From Thiohalospira sp051746205 (GTDB lineage Bacteria; Pseudomonadota; Gammaproteobacteria; Thiohalospirales; Thiohalospiraceae), in the NCBI GenBank assembly GCA_051746205.1, contig JBNJEU010000071.1, positions 1-7,820 on the forward strand: DNA of 7,820 nucleotides, read 5' to 3'. The position numbers and the translations under genes were made by a program. Shown in pieces: positions 1 to 6,323 of this stretch (the first letter of the stretch is position 1; each line of letters starts with the position of its first letter). The notes under the pieces are model-generated. The model did no database searches. It was given only the letters and a program-made list of their open reading frames with translations, and was not told the origin of the DNA.

Positions 1-109
1 CGAGCCTACACGGACGTATTCACGGCGTCCCTTCGGGCGGGAACCCCCCCCCGGCCATCCCGCTCCACAACCGCGTCCGGCCACCAAGCTTCCCGCTCCG
101 CGCCCCCTC

Positions 110-118
110 TGGTAGCCT
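110..118 (+). promoter_or_regulatory. possible extended -10 promoter element before trpF
   Basis: The bases TGGTAGCCT fit an extended -10 pattern (TG-n-TAnnnT). A poor -35 candidate, TTCCCG at 90-95, lies 17 bp upstream. A start site about 7 bases downstream would fall only a few bases before the trpF ATG at 128. No Shine-Dalgarno sequence is visible in that interval. The match is weak in a GC-rich genome and is offered as a candidate only. Confidence 0.28.
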
Positions 119-127
119 AATGCGGTT

Positions 128-745
128 ATGCGCACACGCTGCAAGATCTGCGGGCTGACCCGCGTGGACGACGCCCTCGCGGCGGTGGCGGCCGGGGCCG
201 ACGCCATCGGGCTGGTCTTCCATCCCGACAGTCCCCGCGCCGTGACCCCGGAGGACGCCGCCAGGATCGTCGCCGAGCTGCCGCCGTTCGTTACGGTCGT
301 GGGATTGTTCGTCGATCCGGCGCCGGAGCGGGTGGCGGACGTTCTCGGCCGCGTGGCGCTGGACCGTCTGCAGTTCCACGGCGACGAGTCGGCGGCGTTC
401 TGTCGGCGCTGGTCGCGGCCCTGGATCAAGGCGCTGCGCATGGCGCCGGGGCTGGATCCGCGCGCGGCCATGGCGGCGTATCCCGATGCCGCCGGGTTCC
501 TGCTGGACGCCTACCATCCGGAGCGCGCCGGCGGGACCGGCGAGCGCTTCGACTGGGAGCGGGTGCCGAGCGATCCGCCTCGGCCGATCATCCTGGCCGG
601 TGGCCTGGATCCATCGAATGTCGGCGAGGCGGTCATGCAGGTCCGCCCGTGGGCGGTGGACGTGAGTTCCGGGGTCGAAGCGGCGCCGGGGAAGAAGGAT
701 CCGGCCCGCATGACAGACTTCATCAACGAGGTGGAACGTGTCTGA
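128..745 (+). CDS. trpF: phosphoribosylanthranilate isomerase TrpF
   Basis: This 205-residue protein is a cytoplasmic TIM-barrel enzyme that isomerises N-(5-phosphoribosyl)anthranilate to CdRP in tryptophan synthesis. Visible family motifs are KICG near the N-terminus, with the catalytic Cys at residue 8; LQFHG at 81-85; LLDAYH with the catalytic Asp at 127; AGGL at 157-160; and the phosphate-binding DVSSGVE at 178-184. The length is normal for a monofunctional TrpF; it is not fused to TrpC. The ATG at 128 is chosen because KICG then sits where the family has it; the nearby ATG at 120 is out of frame. No ribosome binding site precedes the start, so a leaderless transcript is possible. The stop overlaps trpB by 8 nt, which implies one mRNA and coupled translation. 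Confidence 0.97.
   Translation: MRTRCKICGLTRVDDALAAVAAGADAIGLVFHPDSPRAVTPEDAARIVAELPPFVTVVGLFVDPAPERVADVLGRVALDRLQFHGDESAAFCRRWSRPWIKALRMAPGLDPRAAMAAYPDAAGFLLDAYHPERAGGTGERFDWERVPSDPPRPIILAGGLDPSNVGEAVMQVRPWAVDVSSGVEAAPGKKDPARMTDFINEVERV
728..734 (+). promoter_or_regulatory. ribosome binding site for trpB
   Basis: GAGGTGG lies inside the last codons of trpF, with the GAGG core six bases before the GTG at 738. It decides the trpB start: the in-frame ATG at 765 has no comparable purine-rich sequence at the right distance. Confidence 0.7.
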
Positions 746-1964
746 ACCGACTACATCAGCGGCCATGGACTGGGCCGCCTACCCCGACGCCCGGGGACAC
801 TTCGGCCGCTACGGTGGCTGTTTCGTCTCCGAGACGCTCATCGAGCCGCTGGATGCCCTGCGCGCGGCCTGGGACGCCACCCTCGGCGACACCGCGTTCT
901 GGGAAGGCCTGCACGCCGATCTGCGCGACTACGTGGGCCGGCCGACGCCGCTCTATCTGGCCGAGGGGCTCAGCGCCGCGATCGGCGGCGCGCGGATCTA
1001 TCTCAAGCGCGAGGACCTCGCCCACACCGGCGCACACAAGATCAACAACACCGTCGGTCAGGCGCTGCTGGCCAAGCGGCTGGGCAAGACCCGGATCATC
1101 GCCGAGACCGGCGCTGGTCAGCACGGCGTGGCCACGGCCACGGTCGCCGCCCGACTCGGTCTGGAGTGCGTGGTCTACATGGGCGCGGCGGACGTCGAGC
1201 GCCAGGCCGCCAATGTCTTTCGCATGCGCCTGCTCGGCGCGCGGGTGGTGGCGGTGGAGTCCGGGACCCGGACGCTGAAGGACGCGCTCAACGAGGCCAT
1301 GCGCGACTGGGTGACCCGGGTCGACGACACCTTCTACATCATCGGGACCGTGGCTGGTCCGCATCCGTATCCGGCCATGGTGCGTGATTTCCAGTCGGTC
1401 ATCGGCCGCGAGGCGCGCGAACAGATCCAGGAGAAGGCGGGGCGGCTGCCCGATGCCCTGGTGGCCTGTGTCGGCGGTGGCTCCAACGCCATCGGTCTGT
1501 TCCACCCCTTCCTCGATGATGCGGAGGTGGCACTCTACGGGGTCGAGGCGGGTGGTCACGGACTCGCCAGCGGGGAGCATGCGGCGCCGCTGAACGCCGG
1601 TCGCCCCGGGGTCCTGCACGGCAATCGCACCTATCTGATGGAGAACGAGGACGGCCAGATCGCCCCGACCCATTCCATCTCCGCCGGCCTCGACTATCCG
1701 GGGGTCGGTCCCGAGCACGCCTGGCTCAAGGATGTCGGCCGCGCCCGTTACGTCACCATCGACGACGACGAGGCCATCGCCGCCTTCCATCGGCTCGCCC
1801 GCACGGAGGGGATCCTGCCGGCGCTGGAGTCGAGTCATGCGCTGGCGTATGCCGAGAAACTGGCCCGGGAGTTGGGCCCTGACGGGGTGATCGTGGTCAA
1901 TCTGTCCGGCCGGGGGGACAAGGACATCGCCACCGTGGCGCGGCTGGAGGGGATCGAGCTATGA
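738..1964 (+). CDS. trpB: tryptophan synthase beta chain TrpB
   Basis: This 408-residue, PLP-dependent subunit condenses indole (channelled from TrpA) with L-serine to give tryptophan. It works in the cytoplasmic alpha2-beta2 complex. The sequence shows HTGAHKINN, with the PLP Schiff-base lysine at residue 101; AETGAGQHG, with the catalytic Glu at 123; GGGSNAIG at 246-253, which binds the cofactor phosphate; and LSGRGDKD near the C-terminus. Length and motifs match the standard TrpB1 type. Translation is placed at the GTG at 738 because of the GAGGTGG just upstream. An ATG at 765 would trim nine poorly conserved residues. It overlaps trpF by 8 nt and trpA by 4 nt, typical of a tightly coupled operon whose subunits are made in equal amounts. 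Confidence 0.99.
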   Translation: MSEPTTSAAMDWAAYPDARGHFGRYGGCFVSETLIEPLDALRAAWDATLGDTAFWEGLHADLRDYVGRPTPLYLAEGLSAAIGGARIYLKREDLAHTGAHKINNTVGQALLAKRLGKTRIIAETGAGQHGVATATVAARLGLECVVYMGAADVERQAANVFRMRLLGARVVAVESGTRTLKDALNEAMRDWVTRVDDTFYIIGTVAGPHPYPAMVRDFQSVIGREAREQIQEKAGRLPDALVACVGGGSNAIGLFHPFLDDAEVALYGVEAGGHGLASGEHAAPLNAGRPGVLHGNRTYLMENEDGQIAPTHSISAGLDYPGVGPEHAWLKDVGRARYVTIDDDEAIAAFHRLARTEGILPALESSHALAYAEKLARELGPDGVIVVNLSGRGDKDIATVARLEGIEL

Positions 1965-2785
1965 GCCCGGATCGCCTGAAGGCGCGCTTCGACGAGCTGA
2001 AGGGGGCCGGGCGCACCGGCCTGATCCCGTTCGTTACCGCTGGTGATCCGACGCCGGAGACCACCGTGCCGTTGATGCATGCGCTGGTCGCCGCCGGTGC
2101 CGATGTGCTGGAGCTGGGGGTGCCGTTCTCCGACCCGATGGCCGACGGCCCGGTGATCCAGAAGGCGCACGAGCGTGCCCTGGCCGGCGGCATGGGGGTG
2201 CGCCGGGTGCTGGATCAGGTGGCGGAGTTCCGGCGCACGGATGCCACCACACCGGTGGTGCTGATGGGCTACCTGAATCCGGTGGAGGCCATGGGCTACG
2301 CGGCTTTTGCCGAGGCGGCGGTAGCCGCGGGGGTGGACGGTCTGCTGACCGTGGACCTGCCGCCCGAAGAGGCCGAGGAGGTGCTACCGGTGTTCCACGA
2401 GCGCGGCCTGGCCCCGATCTTCCTGGTCTCGCCCACCACGACGCCGGAGCGCATGGCGGTGGTCTGTCGCCATGCGCGTGGCTTCATCTACTATGTAGCC
2501 ATCAAGGGGGTCACCGGCGCCGGAGATCACGGTCCGGACGTGGGGGATCTGAGCGGTCGGCTGACGATGGTCCGCGCCGAGACGGCCCTGCCGGTGGGGG
2601 TGGGATTCGGTATCAAGGATCCCGCTTCGGCGGCCGCTGTAGGACGCGTGGCCGACGCCGTGATCGTCGGTAGCGCGCTGGTCCGTCGAATCGAGGAACT
2701 GGCCGCCGATCCGGAGGCGATTCCGGACCGGGTTGCCGCCGAACTGGGCGCCATGCGCGTTGCCCTGGACAGTGCCGGTCACTAA
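1961..2785 (+). CDS. trpA: tryptophan synthase alpha chain TrpA
   Basis: This 274-residue TIM-barrel subunit cleaves indole-3-glycerol phosphate to indole and glyceraldehyde-3-phosphate, passing indole to TrpB through the internal tunnel. Visible motifs are FVTAGDP at 24-30; LELGVPFSDP with the catalytic Glu at 51; MADGP with the catalytic Asp at 62; YYVAIKGVTGA at 177-187 for the loop-6 region; and GFGI (214-217) and GSAL (237-240) for phosphate binding. The length is close to that of the E. coli enzyme. The ATG overlaps the trpB stop (ATGA), with GGAGGGG at 1946-1952 as ribosome binding site. No terminator-like hairpin with a T-run follows, so transcription probably continues into accD. Confidence 0.99.
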   Translation: MSPDRLKARFDELKGAGRTGLIPFVTAGDPTPETTVPLMHALVAAGADVLELGVPFSDPMADGPVIQKAHERALAGGMGVRRVLDQVAEFRRTDATTPVVLMGYLNPVEAMGYAAFAEAAVAAGVDGLLTVDLPPEEAEEVLPVFHERGLAPIFLVSPTTTPERMAVVCRHARGFIYYVAIKGVTGAGDHGPDVGDLSGRLTMVRAETALPVGVGFGIKDPASAAAVGRVADAVIVGSALVRRIEELAADPEAIPDRVAAELGAMRVALDSAGH

Positions 2786-2803
2786 GACCAAGCGAGGTTA
2801 ACC

Positions 2804-3685
2804 ATGAGTTGGTTCAGGAACCTGTTGCCCTCCAAAATCCGGACACACCAAATGGAAAAGGCGAAGAAGAACAAGGTACCCGAGGGGCTGTGGACCATGT
2901 GTCCCGGCTGCAGTGCCACGCTCTATCGCCCGGAACTGGAACGCAACGACGATGTCTGCCCCAAGTGCGACCACCACATGCGGATCGGCGCCCGGCGGCG
3001 GCTGGATCTCTTCCTCGACAACGACGGTCGCGAGGAGATCGCCGGCGATCTGGAGCCGGTGGACGTGCTGAAGTTCCGTGACAGCAAGAAGTACAAGGAC
3101 CGCCTGGCCCAGGCGCAGAAGTCCACCGGCGAGAAGGACGCCCTGGTGGTGATGCGGGGCCAGTTGCAGCAGCAGCCGGTGGTCGCTGCTGCCTTCGAGT
3201 TCGGCTTCATGGGGGGCTCCATGGGCTCGGTGGTGGGTGAGCGTTTCGTGCGTGCGGTGGATGCCGCCATCCAGCATCGCTGTCCGCTGGTCTGCTTCTC
3301 CGCAAGTGGCGGGGCGCGGATGCAGGAAGCGCTCTTCTCGCTGATGCAGATGGCCAAGACCAGTGCCGCGCTGGCGCGGCTGCGGCGCCACCGGCTGCCG
3401 TTCGTCTCGGTGCTTACCGATCCCACCATGGGCGGGGTGTCGGCGAGTCTGGCGATGCTCGGCGATGTCCATGTGGCGGAGCCGGAGGCGCTCATCGGCT
3501 TCGCCGGCCCCCGGGTCATCGAACAGACGGTGCGCGAGACGTTGCCCGAGGGTTTCCAGCGCAGTGAATTCCTGCTCGAGCACGGCGTCGTCGATCTCAT
3601 CGTCGATCGCCGCGAGATGCCGGGTCGTCTCGGCCGCCTGCTGGCGATGCTGATGCATCATCCGGCGTCGGCCGATAGCGCCTGA
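2804..3685 (+). CDS. accD: acetyl-CoA carboxylase carboxyltransferase subunit beta AccD
   Basis: This 293-residue protein is the beta subunit of the carboxyltransferase half of acetyl-CoA carboxylase. With AccA it moves CO2 from biotinylated AccB to acetyl-CoA, making malonyl-CoA for fatty-acid synthesis. An N-terminal zinc ribbon is clear, with cysteines at 33, 36, 52 and 55 (CPGC and CPKC). The crotonase-like domain follows, with GFMGGSMGSVVGERF at 134-148, SASGGARMQE at 166-175, PTMGGVSAS at 207-215 and GFAGPRVIEQT at 232-242. Length is a little below the E. coli protein and nothing essential is missing. GAGG at 2794-2797 is a well-placed ribosome binding site. It lies 18 nt after trpA and 14 nt before folC, in keeping with the known trpFBA-accD-folC arrangement. 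Confidence 0.99.
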   Translation: MSWFRNLLPSKIRTHQMEKAKKNKVPEGLWTMCPGCSATLYRPELERNDDVCPKCDHHMRIGARRRLDLFLDNDGREEIAGDLEPVDVLKFRDSKKYKDRLAQAQKSTGEKDALVVMRGQLQQQPVVAAAFEFGFMGGSMGSVVGERFVRAVDAAIQHRCPLVCFSASGGARMQEALFSLMQMAKTSAALARLRRHRLPFVSVLTDPTMGGVSASLAMLGDVHVAEPEALIGFAGPRVIEQTVRETLPEGFQRSEFLLEHGVVDLIVDRREMPGRLGRLLAMLMHHPASADSA

Positions 3686-3699
3686 CCCCGTCACGCGCC

Positions 3700-4966
3700 G
3701 TGCGTTTCAGCCGTCTCGCCGACTGGCTGGCCTGGCAGGAGACCCTGCATCCCAGCGCCTGGGACCCGGGTCTGGAACGGCTGGGCCGGGTGGTGGAGGG
3801 GCTCGGTCTGGTGCGCTTGCCGAGTACCGTGATCACCGTCGGCGGCACCAACGGCAAGGGCTCGGTGATCGCCTTCCTGGAGGCGTTCTACCGCGCCGCC
3901 GGGTATTCCACCGGTGCCTTTACCTCCCCGCATATTCATCGCTACAACGAACGCTTGCGCCTGAACGGCGAGCCGGCGGACGATGCGGCGTGGATCACCG
4001 CTTTCGATCGAGTGGACCGCGCCCGGGAAGGGGACTCGCTGACCTACTTCGAGTTCAACACCCTCGGGGCCCTGGATATCCTGGCCCGCGAGGCGCCGGA
4101 CGTGGCACTGCTGGAGGTCGGTCTCGGGGGGCGGCTGGACGCGGTGAACGCGACCACGCCGGACGTCGCGGTGATCACCACCGTGGATCTCGACCATCAG
4201 GCCTGGCTGGGGGACGACCGCGAGGCCATCGGCGGCGAGAAGGCGGGGATCTTCCGGCCCGGGGTGCCGGCGATTGTCGGTGATCCGCAGCCGCCGGCCA
4301 GTGTCGTCGGGCGAGCGCGGGCGCTTGGCGCGCCGCTGTGGCGGGCCGGGGTCGACTTCGGAGTCGCCGAGGCGGACTCCGGCTGGCGCTGGTGGGGGGA
4401 TGGGGAGCGCGGGGATCTTCCGGAGCCGGCGCTGGCCGGAACGATCCAGCGGCAGAACGCCGCCACCGCTCTGGCTGCCGTGGCCGCCCTGGCGAATCGG
4501 CTGCCCGTGACCGATGAGGCGCTCCGGACGGGACTGGCCAGCGCGCGCCTGCCGGGTCGGTTCGAGCGGCGTCCGGGACCGGTCCCGCTGATTCTGGACG
4601 TGGCCCACAATCCCCAGGCCACCCGCGCTCTGGCCGCTGGTCTGCGTGCCGAGCCGTGCCTCGGGCGCACTCTGGCGGTGGTGGCGATGCTGGGGGACAA
4701 GGCGGCTGCGTCGGCGCTGGCCCCGTTGGCGGCGGTGGTCGACGGCTGGTTCCCGGCGGCCCTCCCCGGTTTTCGCGGCCGGACCGCCGTCGACATGGCC
4801 GCCGCCGTCTCCGAGGCCACGGGCGGGGCGGCGCAATTCGGTCTGGAGCCGGCGGAGGAGCCGGAACCGGATGTCGCCCTGGCGCGCGCGCGCCGCCGCC
4901 GGAGCGGGGGATCGGATCGTGGTCTTCGGCTCCTTCCAGACCCTGGCCCGGGCCCTGCCCGAATAG
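3700..4966 (+). CDS. folC: folylpolyglutamate/dihydrofolate synthase FolC, frameshifted near the 3' end
   Basis: FolC adds L-glutamate to dihydropteroate and to folates, using ATP. Residues 1-397 in the starting frame are plainly FolC: P-loop GTNGKGS at 49-55, TSPHIHRYNER at 75-85, LEVGLGGRLDAVN at 138-150, DLDHQAWLG at 163-171, GEKAGI with the family lysine at 181, GRFER at 286-290 and ILDVAHNP at 298-305. The expected end (GDRIVVFGSFQTLARALPE, then TAG at 4964-4966) is in the +1 frame, so a frame change occurs at about 4882-4910. Adding one GC unit restores a 422-residue protein, the length of E. coli FolC. Unrepaired, the starting frame runs through into dedD to 5700 as a 666-residue hybrid. 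The start is a GTG without a Shine-Dalgarno sequence, 14 nt after accD; the in-frame TAG at 3676 rules out a much longer N-terminus. Confidence 0.93.
4881..4894. repeat. (GC)6 tract within a 14-bp perfect palindrome at the folC frame change
   Basis: Bases 4882-4893 are six GC units. With one flanking base on each side they form a 14-bp perfect palindrome, followed by more CGC triplets. Alternating GC repeats are prone to polymerase slippage and to compression or miscalling. Adding one GC unit here joins the two folC reading frames exactly; removing one base from the G5 run at 4906-4910 also does so, but gives a less FolC-like RRRRSG stretch. Confidence 0.85.
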
Positions 4967-4974
4967 TCCTGCGC

Positions 4975-4983
4975 TGTTATACT
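4975..4983 (+). promoter_or_regulatory. extended -10 promoter element before dedD
   Basis: TGTTATACT is a good extended -10 element: TG, one base, then TATACT, which matches TATAAT at five of six positions. It sits just after the folC TAG. A weak -35 candidate, CTGCCC (4955-4960), lies 17 bp upstream. Six bases separate the element from the dedD ATG at 4990, so a start site at the usual distance would fall on or next to the ATG. No Shine-Dalgarno sequence is present, in line with a leaderless transcript. This is inferred from sequence only. Confidence 0.45.
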
Positions 4984-4989
4984 GCCGCC

Positions 4990-5700
4990 ATGAAAGAGAA
5001 TCGACTGAAGCAGCGCCTGGTGGGCGCCGCCGTACTGGTGGCGCTGGGGGTGATCTTCATCCCGATGCTGCTCAGTGGGCCGGATCCGCTGGACGAGCTG
5101 GTGGTTCGCGACACCGTGCCCGAGCGACCTGGTGAGCGCCGCCGCGAGGAAGTGACCCTCGCGGATCCGCCGGAGCGGCCGGAGGTTCCCGAGGTCGAGG
5201 CGGTGCCGGTGGACGAGCACGTCTCCGACGGCGGGCTCGAGCGCGACGACCTGCCGCCGCCCCGCCTTGGAACGGGCGGGCGGCCGGGCGAAGCCGCTCC
5301 CGAGCCCACCGAAGAGACCGAATCCGCCACCGAATCGAGTGGTGCGGATCCCGTGGAAGAGGTGCCTGAACCGGCGTCGTCGGAGGAGGACGCGGAATCG
5401 CGGGACGAGGAAGCCGGGGGGGCAGAGGAGGCCGCGGCGGCAATCCCCGAGGGACAGACCCATGCCTGGTCGGTGCAGGTGGGCAGCTTCAGCGAGCGGG
5501 GGAACAGTGAGGCCCTGCGCGAACGGCTGCGCGAGAACGGCTTCCCGGCTTACGTGGAGCGCAGCGAGCGCGATGGCGAGGCCGTCTACCGCGTCCGGGT
5601 CGGCCCGGTGATGGAGCGCGACGAGGCCGACGAGCTGCGCCTGACCATCCACGAGGAGGCGGGTCTGCGCGGTATGGTCATGCGCCATTCCGTCGACTGA
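4990..5700 (+). CDS. dedD: SPOR-domain cell-division protein, DedD-like
   Basis: This 236-residue protein has the DedD layout. A short basic N-terminus (KENRLKQR) and one membrane segment at about 9-29 anchor it in the inner membrane. A long Glu/Asp/Pro-rich, probably disordered, periplasmic linker spans about 40-155. A C-terminal SPOR domain at about 158-235 begins WSVQVGSFSE and includes YRVRVGPV at 200-207. SPOR domains bind septal peptidoglycan stripped of stem peptides; E. coli DedD aids division at the septum. Position between folC and cvpA is the usual one for dedD. The ATG at 4990 gives the expected N-terminus. No Shine-Dalgarno sequence is visible. The reading frame is also open upstream into folC, but that link arises from the folC frame change and I do not consider the fusion real. 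The acidic linker could reflect a salt-adapted host. Confidence 0.92.
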   Translation: MKENRLKQRLVGAAVLVALGVIFIPMLLSGPDPLDELVVRDTVPERPGERRREEVTLADPPERPEVPEVEAVPVDEHVSDGGLERDDLPPPRLGTGGRPGEAAPEPTEETESATESSGADPVEEVPEPASSEEDAESRDEEAGGAEEAAAAIPEGQTHAWSVQVGSFSERGNSEALRERLRENGFPAYVERSERDGEAVYRVRVGPVMERDEADELRLTIHEEAGLRGMVMRHSVD

Positions 5701-5717
5701 TCGTCATCCCGGGTTCA

Positions 5718-5726
5718 TGTTAGTAT
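5718..5726 (+). promoter_or_regulatory. possible extended -10 element before cvpA
   Basis: In the 66-nt gap between dedD and cvpA, TGTTAGTAT resembles an extended -10 (TG-n-TAGTAT, four of six to TATAAT). It lies in a stretch that is AT-richer than its surroundings. No good -35 is present at 17 bp (TGATCG at 5698-5703). A start near 5733 would leave a leader of about 34 nt before the cvpA ATG. I see no E. coli-like PurR operator in the gap. Confidence 0.33.
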
Positions 5727-5766
5727 CACCCTTTATCGCTACCGGGCAGGGTCCGGGAATCACGAC

Positions 5767-6282
5767 ATGATCTGGGCGGATCTCGTAATCCTCGGCATTG
5801 TCGCCGTTTCGGCGGTCATCAGCCTCGTGCGCGGCTTTGTTCGCGAATCCATCTCGTTGGCGGTCTGGATCCTCGCCTTCTGGGTGGCGCTGGGCTTTTC
5901 CGAGCCCCTGGCGACCTGGCTTTCCAGCTACATCACCCTGCCCTCGGCACAGCTCACCGTCGCCTTCCTGTTTCTCTTCGTGACCACCCTGGTGCTTGGC
6001 GCGCTGGTCAACAACCTGATGGTTCAGCTCGTCCACCGCACGGGACTGTCGGGAACCGATCGGGCCATCGGCATGCTCTTCGGTGTGGGGCGCGGGGTGG
6101 TTCTGGTGGCGGTGCTGGTCTTCCTGGCCGGGCTGACGCCGATGCCGCAGGATCCGTGGTGGCAGGATTCCCTGTTCATCGGGTATCTGGAGCCGTTCGC
6201 CGTCTGGATGCGTGACTGGCTTCCCGAAGAGACCGCGGAGCATTTCCAGTTCATTACCCGTCAGTCCGATCTGCTGGACTGA
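5767..6282 (+). CDS. cvpA: CvpA family inner-membrane protein
   Basis: This 171-residue membrane protein matches CvpA, named for its need in colicin V production in E. coli; its exact biochemical role is unsettled, with links to envelope and bile-salt stress. Four hydrophobic segments are visible at about 4-20, 29-48, 62-86 and 104-122. Conserved family features are ISLVRGFVRES at 18-28, the loop TGLSGTDR at 92-99 and the small-residue stretch GVGRGVV at 106-112. The C-terminal third is soluble and acidic, rich in Trp and Phe. The ATG at 5767 gives the family N-terminus (MIWADL). The ribosome binding site is weak, a GGGAA at 5755-5759. It is 41 nt before purF, the same cvpA-purF pair as in E. 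coli. Confidence 0.95.
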   Translation: MIWADLVILGIVAVSAVISLVRGFVRESISLAVWILAFWVALGFSEPLATWLSSYITLPSAQLTVAFLFLFVTTLVLGALVNNLMVQLVHRTGLSGTDRAIGMLFGVGRGVVLVAVLVFLAGLTPMPQDPWWQDSLFIGYLEPFAVWMRDWLPEETAEHFQFITRQSDLLD

Positions 6283-6306
6283 GCGGACAATCCTTTCCTC
6301 GTTTCC

Positions 6307-6313
6307 GGGAGGT
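6307..6313 (+). promoter_or_regulatory. ribosome binding site for purF
   Basis: GGGAGGT ends 10 bases before the purF ATG at 6324. It is one of the stronger Shine-Dalgarno matches in the window and fixes the start that places the nucleophilic cysteine directly after Met1. Confidence 0.7.
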
Positions 6314-6323
6314 AACAACGGCC

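Noticed and set aside
21..42. A short GC hairpin (CCC-TTC-GGG with a flanking CG pair) as a possible terminator of an upstream gene.
   Set aside because: The stem is only three uninterrupted pairs, has a bulge, and is followed by Cs, not by a T-run.
1..120. C-terminus of an upstream gene such as truA running into the window.
   Set aside because: All three + frames are open for more than 100 bases, but none reads like a TruA tail or any other family I recognise.
4906..4910. The G5 run as the site of the folC indel.
   Set aside because: Removing one G restores the frame, but leaves RRRRSGD before RIVVFGSF. Adding a GC unit at 4882-4893 gives RARAAAGAGD, which reads more like FolC. The G5 run cannot be fully excluded without reads.
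3691..5688. A 665-codon open frame on the - strand opposite folC and dedD, and similar long antisense frames opposite trpB, accD and purF.
   Set aside because: Long antisense frames are expected in GC-rich genes. Their translations are rich in Arg, His, Gly and Pro, show no family motif, and lie across strongly conserved + strand genes.
5701..5766. A PurR operator before cvpA-purF, as in E. coli.
   Set aside because: I found no ACGCAAACGTTTGCGT-like palindrome in the gap or in 6283-6323.
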